DNA of 31,143 nt, from NCBI GenBank assembly GCA_035551935.1, contig DASZMJ010000533.1, positions 1 through 31,143 of the forward strand. Direction: 5' to 3'. Shown one piece after another: positions 9,113-16,864 of the stretch. Made by a program: the position numbers and the translations under genes. The number at the start of each line of letters is the position of its first letter. Positions within the stretch are counted from its first letter, which is position 1. The notes under the pieces are model-generated. The model worked only from the letters and a program-made list of their open reading frames with translations. It was not told the DNA's origin and did not search any database. Source of the stretch: DASZMJ01 sp035551935. GTDB lineage: Bacteria; Planctomycetota; Planctomycetia; Isosphaerales; Isosphaeraceae.

Positions 9113-10402
9113 TCAGGACGAGGCCGTGTCGGCCGTCGGCCGAGCGAAGGCGCGCCAGCTCGCGGCGAGGGAGGCGATGGTCAGGGCGGCGAGCACGGCG
9201 ATGGCGTCGAGGAAGAAGCGGAAGAAGTCGATGCTGGACGGGATGGCGGCCTCGCCGACGATCACGGCGACATAGGCGAGGTAGCCGGCCGCGTCGGCGA
9301 TCGTGACGAGGAACCCGAGGTTGCCCCGCTCGCGGGTCATCGCCAGCAGGCGCTCGAAGGTGGTCGTCTGCAAGGCGACGTACGGCAGGTACAGGCCGGT
9401 CCCCAGCAGGACCATGAACGCGAAGCCGCCGAGCCAGCCCTGCCGCAGGACGACCGGCGCGACGAGCATCAGGGCCCCCCCCGCGATCCCGACCGCCAGC
9501 GAGGCAAAGAACGCGCGGCGGTTCCCCACGATCAGCACGGCCAGGCCGTTGACGACGAGGACCGCGAGCGCCACGAACGTCTCGGACTCGGTGAACGTGG
9601 CCGGCGCGGCGGCCCGTCCCAGGCCGCGCCAGACCTCGGGCGCGAAGTCGGCGCGGAGGCTCCGGGCGATCGTCACCAGGACATAGGCCAGGACCAGCGG
9701 GACGAGGCCCGCGGCGTGTCGAGACAGCAGCGCGCGACGGTCGCGGCGGTCCATCGTGGCCCGGTCGCCGCGGAGGGCCACGTCGCGCGCGTCGGGGGGC
9801 GGGACGCGCGCCAGCAGCGCGACGAAACCAACGAGCGGCGGCAGGAAGATCAGGCCCGCCACGCCCGGCATGAAACGTTCGGTCACGCCCAGTGTCAGGA
9901 GCCACGACCCGACCGACTTCGCGACGCCATCGGCGAGGATGAAGCTGGCGCAGAGGACCGCCGCCATCGCCTCGGTGAGCCGTCGGCCTTCGAGGAACCC
10001 GAGCACCAGGCCGAAGACCATCCCCAGCGGCAGGCCGTTGAGGAACAGGCACGGCACGTGCCACGGGCTCGGCGCCACGGCGAACAGCAACAGCGCCGCC
10101 TCGGCCACCCCGACCAGCCCCACGATCGCCGCCGCCCGCCGCGACGGCCGCAGCTCGGCCACGACCCGTACGCCGATCAGCTTCGATGCCGCGTAGCCCA
10201 GCACCTGCGCCGTCACCAGCGCCGTCTTCTCGCCGATCCCGAAGACCTGCCCGCCCTCGAACCCCGCCGCCGTGAACGGCTTCCGGAATCCATACATGCA
10301 AAAATAGGCGCCAAACGCCGCCAGCGCCGCCCAAGCGGCGAGACCCGCGCGCGGCGTCGCGGCCGTCGCGGCGGTGGCCGGTTGTCGGTCGGCGATCGAC
10401 AT
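9113..10402 (-). CDS. DUF5690-type multi-spanning membrane protein, candidate phosphonate transporter
   Basis: The 429-residue protein has about 11-12 hydrophobic segments in an MFS-like pattern, beginning WAALAAFGAYFCMYGFRKPF, a segment typical of DUF5690. The ATG at 10402 is chosen because GGGGG lies 8 nt upstream; the frame stays open far upstream but that part is antisense to phnZ and to the FAD gene. It is divergent from phnZ with only 74 nt between the starts, where a TACAAT on the minus strand (10435-10440) may serve as -10. The divergent position next to three phosphonate genes suggests uptake of a phosphonate. The family has no established substrate that I know of. Confidence 0.8.
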   Translation of the reverse strand: MSIADRQPATAATAATPRAGLAAWAALAAFGAYFCMYGFRKPFTAAGFEGGQVFGIGEKTALVTAQVLGYAASKLIGVRVVAELRPSRRAAAIVGLVGVAEAALLLFAVAPSPWHVPCLFLNGLPLGMVFGLVLGFLEGRRLTEAMAAVLCASFILADGVAKSVGSWLLTLGVTERFMPGVAGLIFLPPLVGFVALLARVPPPDARDVALRGDRATMDRRDRRALLSRHAAGLVPLVLAYVLVTIARSLRADFAPEVWRGLGRAAAPATFTESETFVALAVLVVNGLAVLIVGNRRAFFASLAVGIAGGALMLVAPVVLRQGWLGGFAFMVLLGTGLYLPYVALQTTTFERLLAMTRERGNLGFLVTIADAAGYLAYVAVIVGEAAIPSSIDFFRFFLDAIAVLAALTIASLAASWRAFARPTADTASS

Positions 10403-10476
10403 GCGAGAATCCCCCGTCGGCCCTGGGCCGGCCGATTGTACGGCAGTGGCGTGTAGATTGCGTGGAGACGGCGCCG

Positions 10477-11043
10477 ATGGCGACGGAAAACAACGGGGTC
10501 GTGTCGCGGGTCTTGCGGCTCTTCGCCGAGCGGGGCGACTCCGACTACGGCAGCGAGGCCGTCTCGCAGCGCGCGCACGCGCTCCAGGCCGCCCACCTCG
10601 CTCGTCAATCGGGCGCCGACCCCGCGCTGGTCGCCGCGGCGCTCTTGCACGACGTCGGCCACCTCCTCCATAACCTGCCCGACGACGCCCCCGACCGCGG
10701 CATCGACGACCGGCACGAGGAGCTCGCCGCCCGCTGGCTCGCCCGCCACTTCCGCCCCGAGGTCGCCGAGCCGGTCCGCCTCCACGTCGCCGCCAAGCGA
10801 TATCTGTGTGCCACAGAAACTTCGTATTATGAGCAATTGAGCGAGCCCTCGCGGGTGAGCCTGGCGTTGCAGGGGGGGCCGATGTCGGCCGAGGAGGTCG
10901 AGGGCTTCCGGGCGTCGCCGCACTTCGAGGACGCGGTGCGGCTCCGGCGGTGGGACGACGAGGCGAAGGACCCCGGGCTCCTCGTGCCGGGGCTCGAGGC
11001 ATACGTCCCCGACCTCGAGGCGGCCCTGGCCGGCGGGCGATGA
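10477..11043 (+). CDS. phnZ: PhnZ-type HD-domain mixed-valence di-iron oxygenase
   Basis: The 188-residue protein belongs to the phosphonate-operon HD family (TIGR03276). Known PhnZ enzymes cleave the C-P bond of 2-amino-1-hydroxyethylphosphonate to glycine and phosphate. Counted from the ATG at 10477, the PhnZ residues are present: Y24 and E27 (lid), H34, H58-D59, H62, H80, H103, K107 and D160/D161, matching PhnZ numbering to within one. The ATG is preferred over a GTG at 10462 because GGAG (10464-10467) is 9 nt upstream. The stop overlaps the next start (ATGA). No PhnY hydroxylase, which makes the substrate from aminoethylphosphonate, is in the window. Confidence 0.88.
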   Translation: MATENNGVVSRVLRLFAERGDSDYGSEAVSQRAHALQAAHLARQSGADPALVAAALLHDVGHLLHNLPDDAPDRGIDDRHEELAARWLARHFRPEVAEPVRLHVAAKRYLCATETSYYEQLSEPSRVSLALQGGPMSAEEVEGFRASPHFEDAVRLRRWDDEAKDPGLLVPGLEAYVPDLEAALAGGR

Positions 11044-12170
11044 GCACCGTCGGGGTCGTCGGCGCCGGGATCGTGGGGCTGGCGCACGCGTGGTCGGCGG
11101 CGAGGCGCGGGCACCTCGTCACCGTCTTCGAGCGCGGCCCGGCGGCATTGGGCGCCTCGGTCCGCAACTTCGGCATGATCTGGCCAATCGGCCAGCCCGC
11201 GCCCGGGCGGCATGAGGTCGCCATGAGGTCCCGGGCCGCCTGGCTCGAGCTGGGGCGCGAGGCGGGCGTCTGGGTCGACGCCTGCGGGTCGATCCACCTG
11301 GCCCACCGCGACGACGAGTGGGCCGTGCTCGAGGAGTTCGCGCGGAAGGGGCCGGACCTCGGCTACGACGTCGAGCTGATCGACCCCGACGAGGTCCTGC
11401 GCCGCTCCCCCGGCGCCAACCCCGACGGCCTCCTCGGCGGCCTCTTCAGCCCGACCGAGCTCTGCGTCAACCCCCGCACGGCCGTGCCCGGCCTCGCCGC
11501 CTGGCTCGCGCAACGCTTCGGCGTCCGGTTCGAGTTCGACACGGCCATCACGCACGTCGAGGCCGATCCCGGCCGGGCCCGCACCGCCGACGGTCGGTAT
11601 TTCCTGTTTGAACGTTGTTTTATTTGCAACGGTTCGGATTTCGAGACCCTCTTCCCCAGCCTCTTCCGCGCCTCCGGCCTCCGTCGCTGCAAGCTCCAGA
11701 TGCTCCGGACCGTGCCCCAGCCCGGCGGCTGGAGGCTCGGGACGCACCTGGCGAGCGGCCTGACGCTGAGGCATTATGAAAATTTCAAGATTTGCCAATC
11801 TCTAAAAAAACTCCGGTGTCGGATCGCCGACGAGACGCCGGAGCTGGACCGCTTCGGCATCCACGTGATGGCCTCGCAGAACGACGCGGGCGGGGTGATC
11901 CTGGGCGACTCGCACGAGTACGACGACGCCATCGGCCCGTTCGACAAGGCGGAGATCGACGACCTGATCCTCCGGGAGTTGCGCCGGGTGGTCCGGCTGC
12001 CGGACTGGACGATCGCCGAGCGCTGGCACGGCGTGTACGCGAAGGACCCGAATGTCTTGATGTTCGAGGCCGAGCCCTTGCCGGGCGTCCACGTCCGCAC
12101 GGCGACCGGCGGGGCGGGGATGACGCTGGCGTTCGGCCTGGCCGAGCGCTCGTGGGAGAGGTGGTCATGA
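11040..12170 (+). CDS. FAD-dependent oxidoreductase of phosphonate catabolism (TIGR03364-like)
   Basis: This 376-residue DAO-fold enzyme has an N-terminal Rossmann motif GAGIVGLAHA (residues 8-17) and the family-typical NFGMIWPIGQP. Members recur in phosphonate degradation clusters and oxidise aminoethylphosphonate or N-alkyl derivatives to phosphonoacetaldehyde. That product is what the next gene consumes, so it may replace the transaminase PhnW. The start overlaps the phnZ stop by 4 nt and its stop overlaps phnX by 4 nt, indicating a translationally coupled operon. Two stretches (about 11597-11638 and 11773-11815) use A/T-ending codons unlike the rest of the gene. The exact amine substrate is not determined. 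Confidence 0.85.
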   Translation: MSTVGVVGAGIVGLAHAWSAARRGHLVTVFERGPAALGASVRNFGMIWPIGQPAPGRHEVAMRSRAAWLELGREAGVWVDACGSIHLAHRDDEWAVLEEFARKGPDLGYDVELIDPDEVLRRSPGANPDGLLGGLFSPTELCVNPRTAVPGLAAWLAQRFGVRFEFDTAITHVEADPGRARTADGRYFLFERCFICNGSDFETLFPSLFRASGLRRCKLQMLRTVPQPGGWRLGTHLASGLTLRHYENFKICQSLKKLRCRIADETPELDRFGIHVMASQNDAGGVILGDSHEYDDAIGPFDKAEIDDLILRELRRVVRLPDWTIAERWHGVYAKDPNVLMFEAEPLPGVHVRTATGGAGMTLAFGLAERSWERWS

Positions 12171-12964
12171 CGGGCCGCATCCGCGCCGTGATCTTCGACT
12201 GGGCCGGGACGACGGTCGACCACGGCAGCCTCGCGCCGGTGTCGCCGTTCGTCGAGGCGTTCCGGAGGGCCGGCGTCGCGATCACGACCGCCGAGGCCCG
12301 CGGGCCGATGGGCGTCGCGAAGCGGGACCACATCGCCGCGATCCTCGCGTTGCCGAGGGTCGCCGCGGCCTGGCAGGCCGGGCACGGTCGCGCGGCCGAC
12401 GAGGCCGACGTCGACCGCCTCTTCGCCGACTTCCTCCCGTTGCAGCACGAGGCCCTCACGCGGCACGCCGACGTGATCCCCGGCGTGCCCGAGGTCGTCG
12501 CCGAGTGCCGCCGCCGCGGCATCAAGATCGGCATCAACACCGGATACCCCCGCGCCTTGATGGACGTCGCCGCCCCGCTCGCCCGCGCCGGCGGGTTTGA
12601 TCCGGATGTGATCATCTGCAATGATGATGTCCCCCGCGGCCGGCCCGCCCCCTGGATGATCTTCCGCGCGCTGGAGCGGCTCGACGCCTTCCCGATGTCG
12701 GGCGTGGTGGTGGTGGACGACACGCCGGTCGGCGTCGAGGCCGGGCTCAACGCCGGCGCCCGGGTCGTCGCCGTGACCCGGACGGGCAATGCATTGGGGC
12801 TGTCGTTGCGCGAGGTCGAACGACTCGACCCCGCCGACCTCGCCGCCCGGCTCGCCCCGATCGCCGCCGACTTCCGCCGCCGGGGCGCCCACGCCGTCGT
12901 CGAGGCCGTCGCCGACCTCATCCCCGTCCTCGACCGGTTCGAGGCCGGGGATCGACCCCCGTAG
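12167..12964 (+). CDS. phnX: Phosphonoacetaldehyde hydrolase (phosphonatase)
   Basis: This 265-residue HAD enzyme hydrolyses phosphonoacetaldehyde to acetaldehyde and phosphate. The nucleophile is D11 in FDWAGTT, with A13 as the phosphonatase-type second residue instead of Asp. K52 in MGVAKRDHI is the Schiff-base lysine. NTGYPR, the GRPAPWM signature and the VVVDDTPVG acidic motif are also present. It is coupled to the FAD enzyme by an ATGA overlap. The TAG stop lies inside the left arm of the palindrome at 12961-13028, so the repeat may have reshaped the C-terminus. The assignment is firm from motifs and context. Confidence 0.92.
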   Translation: MTGRIRAVIFDWAGTTVDHGSLAPVSPFVEAFRRAGVAITTAEARGPMGVAKRDHIAAILALPRVAAAWQAGHGRAADEADVDRLFADFLPLQHEALTRHADVIPGVPEVVAECRRRGIKIGINTGYPRALMDVAAPLARAGGFDPDVIICNDDVPRGRPAPWMIFRALERLDAFPMSGVVVVDDTPVGVEAGLNAGARVVAVTRTGNALGLSLREVERLDPADLAARLAPIAADFRRRGAHAVVEAVADLIPVLDRFEAGDRPP

Positions 12965-13028
12965 GGTCCGCTATTGCGGACTATCTTCATACAATCGCAT
13001 GAAAATGGTCCGCAATAGCGGACCCTAC
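12961..13028. repeat. Long palindrome family C spanning two stop codons
   Basis: Arms of 24 nt (12961-12984 and 13005-13028) pair with one mismatch around a 20-nt loop. The core includes GTCCGCTATTGCGGAC and the ends are GTAGGG/CCCTAC. The left arm supplies the TAG of phnX (12962-12964) and the right arm the TAG of the convergent deacetylase gene (13025-13027). It probably also works as a two-way terminator. Confidence 0.9.
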
Positions 13029-13759
13029 GGGAGCGGCGGCCCGGAGCCGGGGCCCTGGACGTGGCGGATGAACGCCTCGGCATATTTGTGGCCGCTCTCG
13101 ATGCCGCGGAGCCGCATGACCTGCTCCTGGAGCGCGTAGAACCGGCCGGGCGCCTGGCTCGCGTGGGCGTGGCAGGCGGCGCGCTTGCGAGGCTCAACCG
13201 ATGATATGTCCACGTAATAATCAGGAGCGAATTGCACGGTGTCTTCGCCGTCGGAGACTTCGTAATAAAAGAAGGCCGCCTTCTTGCCCATGCGGAGCCA
13301 GGCGTCGTAGGTGAGCGTGGAGATGGCGCGGTGGTCGGCGTGGTTGTCGATCGGCCAGTGGGTGAAGAGGACGTCGGGGCGCTCGTCCTCGAGGATGGCG
13401 CGGAAGGCCCGGTAGTGCTCGGGGTCGACGATCGCCTTGCCGTCGACCTGCCCAGCGAACCTGGGCCTGGCCTTGAGGATCTCGCAGGCCCTCGTCGCCT
13501 CGGCCGTCCGGGCGGCGCCGGCGGTCTCTGGGGGCTCGTCGGGCCGCTCGCCGCGGTTCAGGTAGAGCAGGACGACCTCGTGGCCGAGGTCGGCGTATCG
13601 CGCGATCGTGCCGCCGCAGCCGTACTCCGGGTCGCCCGGGTGCCCGCCGGTGACGACGACCTTCCGCTTGCGCGGCCCTTGCCCCTCCGCGCCCGACCCG
13701 GTCCCGCCCGCCAGCAACCCCGCCCCGGCCAGCACGGCCCGCCTCGAGATCCGCCCCAT
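13025..13759 (-). CDS. PIG-L/LmbE-type zinc deacetylase with Tat signal
   Basis: The 244-residue protein starts at an ATG with GGAGG 6 nt upstream. The N-terminus is a twin-arginine signal (SRRAVLAGAGLLAGG), so export of the folded enzyme is likely. The PIG-L zinc motif appears as GGHPGDPEYGCGGT (Gly in place of the first Asp of the usual HPDD) and the second histidine site as THWPIDNHADHRA. Such enzymes remove acetyl groups from N-acetylglucosamine-like substrates. The target is unknown. The end overlaps the palindrome shared with phnX. Confidence 0.85.
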   Translation of the reverse strand: MGRISRRAVLAGAGLLAGGTGSGAEGQGPRKRKVVVTGGHPGDPEYGCGGTIARYADLGHEVVLLYLNRGERPDEPPETAGAARTAEATRACEILKARPRFAGQVDGKAIVDPEHYRAFRAILEDERPDVLFTHWPIDNHADHRAISTLTYDAWLRMGKKAAFFYYEVSDGEDTVQFAPDYYVDISSVEPRKRAACHAHASQAPGRFYALQEQVMRLRGIESGHKYAEAFIRHVQGPGSGPPLP

Positions 13760-13776
13760 CGCCCACCTCCGGGTTG

Positions 13777-13800
13777 GAAAAGTGCTGAGTGCCGAGTGTG
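13777..13800. repeat. AAAAGTGCTGAGTGC repeat (family D), single arm
   Basis: GAAAAGTGCTGAGTGCCGAG lies just upstream of the deacetylase start. Related copies occur at 18173-18202, 28038-28124 (full palindrome) and 29127-29140 (fragment). Confidence 0.6.
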
Positions 13801-13836
13801 GGGTCGATGCGGCCCCGGACGCAAGGCCCCGCCCCA

Positions 13837-13914
13837 GTAGCAGGCACGCTCCGCGTGCCGTCCGCCTCCCGTCGCGTTGTGATGGGCGGACGGCACGCGG
13901 AGCGTGCCTGCTAC
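13837..13914. repeat. Long palindrome family A, copy 2
   Basis: Perfect 30-nt arms (13837-13866 and 13885-13914) surround an 18-nt loop. The arms are the same as copy 1 except at the outermost bases (GTAGCAG here, GGAGCAG there). It lies between the divergent deacetylase and the secreted protein gene. Confidence 0.9.
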
Positions 13915-13966
13915 GGAAGAGGGCCGACGTCGCCGCCCCGAGGGTGACGGCCGGCCCGCCCGGGGC

Positions 13967-13995
13967 TGGACTCCGCCGTGACTGGGCTGTATAAT
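13967..13995 (+). promoter_or_regulatory. Candidate sigma-70 promoter
   Basis: TGGACT (13967-13972), 17 nt, then a consensus TATAAT (13990-13995). It points towards the small secreted protein gene and would leave a leader of roughly 180 nt. Confidence 0.6.
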
Positions 13996-14180
13996 GATCC
14001 TGGTATGTCTGGTCCCATCCGGCATCTGGAACCCATCGATGTCGTCGCGGGGCCTCGTACCCGCCCACGCCTGCACCCCTCCCCGCGACGGTCGGAAGGC
14101 CCGGCGGTCGGGCCGAGGGGCGGGGCTTCCCCCCGACGCGGACGTCCTCCGAGACCGGCACGGCCGGGGAGGATGAGGGG

Positions 14181-14618
14181 ATGAGACCGGGATCGTGCAC
14201 GATGGCGCCGGCCGCCGTGCTGGCGCTCGGCTTCCTGTTCGGGCCCGGGGCCCCGTCGTCGCGGGCCCAGGGGGCGCTCGATGCGGCCGGCACCGCCGGC
14301 GCGCGCGTCGTCCCCTGGTCGTACCGGCCCGCGAGCCCCGCGTACTACCGCCGTTATCGCGTCTACGACGCCCGCACCGGCCGGTACGTCGGCCGTTACG
14401 TCCCGGTCCGCCGCACCGCCGTCTACGACCCGAGCACCGGCCAATACCTCGCCGCCGAGGTCCCCGTTCGGGGTGTCCCCACCCCGCGCTACTCCCCGAC
14501 GTCCAACGTCACCGTCTCGCGCCCCCTCGGCGTCATCAACCCCCGCCGCCGCGCCGCGGGCATCGGCGCCGAGGGGACCGGGGGACGCACCCACCCCAGG
14601 GAGTGGATCGGGCCCTGA
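14181..14618 (+). CDS. Small secreted Tyr/Arg-rich protein of unknown function
   Basis: I do not recognise this 145-residue protein. Residues 1-30 look like a signal peptide (hydrophobic APAAVLALGFLFG, then small residues and Ala-Gln-Gly). The mature part is rich in Tyr, Arg and Pro with YRRYRVYDARTGRYVGRYV, followed by a similar segment YDPSTGQYLAAEVPVR, which suggests two short degenerate repeats. It is probably periplasmic or surface-associated. A consensus TATAAT lies upstream. An alternative start is the ATG at 14202, which gives a more compact signal peptide. Confidence 0.6.
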   Translation: MRPGSCTMAPAAVLALGFLFGPGAPSSRAQGALDAAGTAGARVVPWSYRPASPAYYRRYRVYDARTGRYVGRYVPVRRTAVYDPSTGQYLAAEVPVRGVPTPRYSPTSNVTVSRPLGVINPRRRAAGIGAEGTGGRTHPREWIGP

Positions 14619-14764
14619 GCCGGCGGCCATCAATACCTCGGCTCGGCCGGGCGGCGCCTCGGCATGTCGTACCCGCCTGCGCCCCCGAGCCATGCCGACC
14701 GCCGCGTCACCCTGTCCTGGGCCGGGACCCACGACGGCGAGGCGACGTAGCCATGAACCCCGCA

Positions 14765-15217
14765 CTACTTCCGCCTCGTTGTCGCCTTCGCCTTGCTCGG
14801 CGGGTCGAACGAGAAGGCGGCGGGGCTGACGTGGAAGCGGCGGGAGAGGGCGCCGATGTTCGACTTGCTCAGCCGACGTTTGCCGGCCAGGACGTCGGAG
14901 ACGGTGGAGACGGGGATGCCGGCCTCGGCGGCGAGGCGGACCTGATTGAGCCCGCGAGCATCCATCAGGTAGCGCAGGACCGAGGCGTCGGCGGCGGGCG
15001 GCTCCGGGTAGGTGTCGGTCTCGTAACGCTCCACGAGGTCGCTCAGCACGTCCAGGTAATCGGCCTCGCCCGCGTCGAGGTCGTCGCGGCCGAGTAGCTC
15101 GTCGATCATCGCGATCGCCCGGTCGAGGTCCGCCTCCGACCGGATCGGCCGGAGCGGGTGTCTCCGGACAAGCGCGAGATAGGCCCGGTCGTCGCGGGCG
15201 GTCGTTCGTGCCGGCAT
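14765..15217 (-). CDS. higA: HigA-type antitoxin (HTH XRE)
   Basis: This 150-residue protein has an N-terminal acidic helical part and a C-terminal helix-turn-helix (about residues 85-140: LNQVRLAAEAGIPVSTVSDV, then LAGKRRLSKSNI). It starts 21 nt after the stop of the toxin gene, the toxin-first order typical of HigBA. It should neutralise HigB and repress the operon, probably through the two TTCGC-N5-GCGAA sites upstream of higB. Confidence 0.85.
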   Translation of the reverse strand: MPARTTARDDRAYLALVRRHPLRPIRSEADLDRAIAMIDELLGRDDLDAGEADYLDVLSDLVERYETDTYPEPPAADASVLRYLMDARGLNQVRLAAEAGIPVSTVSDVLAGKRRLSKSNIGALSRRFHVSPAAFSFDPPSKAKATTRRK

Positions 15218-15238
15218 CCGTCTCTCCCTCCCGTCCCT

Positions 15239-15535
15239 TCAACAATCCCGCTTCCAGTCGCCGCGGTCGTATTCCTTGTGGGTCAGGACGGCCTTGATGA
15301 AGACCTTGCCCCATTCGTATCGAATCTGAACGACCAGTCGGAACTTGTTCCCACCCACGTTGAACACGGCGCAACGCCCGACCAGATCCACGCTGTTCGA
15401 CGCAGTCCGGCGGACATCCTCGAAGTTCTTCCAATCGGCCTTGCGGGCGACCCGGTACCAGTCGTCCAGGGGGACCTCCGCATCCTTGTGTCGCGCCGCG
15501 AACGCCACCAGTCGCCTCCGTGTGATGACGCGCAC
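15239..15535 (-). CDS. higB: HigB-type toxin, ribosome-dependent mRNA interferase
   Basis: The 98-residue protein from a GTG at 15535 matches the usual HigB length and fold: WKNFEDVRRTASNSVDLVG, then VFNVGGNKFRLVVQIRY and a C-terminal FIKAVLTHKEYDRGDW. The GTG is chosen because GGAGG (minus strand, 15543-15547) is 7 nt upstream; the longer frame from 15571 would cover that site. It precedes higA, so antitoxin synthesis is coupled downstream. All core segments are present, so the toxin appears intact. Confidence 0.85.
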   Translation of the reverse strand: MRVITRRRLVAFAARHKDAEVPLDDWYRVARKADWKNFEDVRRTASNSVDLVGRCAVFNVGGNKFRLVVQIRYEWGKVFIKAVLTHKEYDRGDWKRDC

Positions 15536-15577
15536 CTCCGTGCCTCCAGTATGCTCGGCGCGAGACCTCAAACGGCG

Positions 15578-15628
15578 ATCCTATTTCGCATGCTGCGAAA
15601 TGGGAAGGTCGATTTCGCGGAATGCGAA
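15578..15628 (-). promoter_or_regulatory. higBA promoter with two palindromic operators
   Basis: On the minus strand TTCCCA (15601-15606) and TAGGAT (15578-15583) are 17 nt apart. The spacer is occupied by ATTTCGCATGCTGCGAAAT (15583-15601), which contains TTCGC-N5-GCGAA. A second TTCGC-N5-GCGAA lies at 15614-15628, 29 bp away, close to three helical turns. This is a good layout for cooperative repression by HigA. Confidence 0.7.
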
Positions 15629-15655
15629 GCGGCTCGGAGGTCTCCCATCCCCTGC

Positions 15656-16459
15656 TCAGACGAACGTCGCCACATCCGACTCCACCTCCGCCATCATCGC
15701 TCTCCGCTCCGCCAGGTCGGGGACGGGGCGGGAGGGAATCAGGGGAACCTCGTCGTGGCAAACACCGTCGAGGAGGCGGCCGTGGCGGCCTTTGCGGACG
15801 CCGCCCCATTGCTTGAAGAAGAAGGGGACGGACGAGGAGCGGCAGCGGTCGCGGAGGGAGCGGACCCAGTCGGGGTGCAGGGGGCGGGCGCCGGGGCCGC
15901 TCTCGCCGCCGACGATGGCCCAGGAGAGGCCGGCGAGGTCGAGGGGGCCGAGGTCTTCGAGGAGGGGCTCGATCGACAGGAAGCGCATGCGGGCGGGGGC
16001 GGAGCGGAGGTGCTCGACGCGGGGGAGGCCGTGGCGGCGGTCCTCGACGCTCACGCCCCACCAGATGTGCGGCGCGGCGGCGGCGGACCGGAGGGAGGTT
16101 GAGAGGAGGTCGAGGAGGCGTTCGGAACGCTTGGTGAGGACCTGATAGGTGTGCCAGTCGGCCAGCCGCATCACGCGGACGACGGCGTGGATGTAGGAGT
16201 CGGGCACGTCCTTGTGGAAGAGGTCGCTCATCGAGTTGACGAAGACCATCCGCGGCCGGGCCCAGCGGAGGGGGTCGGCGAGCTTGGCGGGGACGAGGCG
16301 GAGGTCGAAGCCGCGCTCATACGGGTGGCGGGGCACGCCTCGGAACCGCTCGGCGAACGTCTCGGCGTAGCAGTGCGCGCAGCCGGGCGAGACCTTCGTG
16401 CAGCCCCGGACCGGGTTCCACGTCGCGTCCGTCCACTCGATCGCCGACCGGTCGCTCAT
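15656..16459 (-). CDS. Gp37/Gp68 (DUF5131) family protein with Cys-x7-Cys-x2-Cys
   Basis: The 267-residue protein begins MSDRSAIEWTDATWNPVRGC, the hallmark of the phage Gp37/Gp68 family. Three cysteines in C-x7-C-x2-C (CTKVSPGCAHC) suggest a metal or Fe-S centre like that of radical SAM proteins. FVNSMSDLFH, VLTKRSERL and SIEPLLEDLG are further family blocks. Function is unsettled. The usual three-Cys-motif partner gene is not seen in the window. The frame continues upstream without stop to a GTG at 16636 and would add about 59 residues containing a membrane helix. Confidence 0.8.
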   Translation of the reverse strand: MSDRSAIEWTDATWNPVRGCTKVSPGCAHCYAETFAERFRGVPRHPYERGFDLRLVPAKLADPLRWARPRMVFVNSMSDLFHKDVPDSYIHAVVRVMRLADWHTYQVLTKRSERLLDLLSTSLRSAAAAPHIWWGVSVEDRRHGLPRVEHLRSAPARMRFLSIEPLLEDLGPLDLAGLSWAIVGGESGPGARPLHPDWVRSLRDRCRSSSVPFFFKQWGGVRKGRHGRLLDGVCHDEVPLIPSRPVPDLAERRAMMAEVESDVATFV

Positions 16460-16680
16460 GCCGTTGCACTCGTTGCCCGGAGGGGCCGCCTGGTGATCGA
16501 TTGTCGAGGTTAGCGAGACGGCGGCCGGATTGCTAGCGGACGGCGTGGAGGCGCCTCGGGCCAGGAGCAGGCCGAGGACGAAGCCGACCAGGAGCAGGAG
16601 CGCCTTGGGGAGTTTGTCCCAGGGATAATGCGGCACGCCGTCGCGGTCGGGGGGTGCCCGACGTCGGTCCGCCTTCGTCG

Positions 16681-16755
16681 CAGGCACGCTCCGCGTGCCG
16701 TCCGCCCGAACACAAAGCGCTTGGGTTTCGGTGGACGGCACGCGGAGCGTGCCTG
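16681..16755. repeat. Long palindrome family A, copy 3
   Basis: Arms of 26 nt (16681-16706 and 16730-16755) differ at one position and flank a 23-nt loop. The arms match copies 1 and 2; the loop does not. Confidence 0.9.
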
Positions 16756-16858
16756 CTCCGGGGAAGAATGACGGCCGGTCCGCCCCGCTCCCCGCAGGGG
16801 CGAGGGGGTCACCCGGTCCCGCCGTCGGGCGCGGTAGCCGGTCGGGGGGCGCGGGGGC

Positions 16859-16864
16859 TACAAT
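16859..16864 (+). promoter_or_regulatory. Candidate -10 box TACAAT of the dipeptidase gene
   Basis: The box lies 45 nt before the ATG at 16910. No good -35 is visible at 16-18 nt, so this rests on the -10 alone. Confidence 0.35.

Noticed and set aside
9113..11224. A 703-residue open frame covering the DUF5690 protein and an N-terminal extension
   Set aside because: The extension is antisense to phnZ and to the FAD gene and is Arg/Pro/Ala-rich noise; the membrane protein starts well at 10402 with a G-rich ribosome site.
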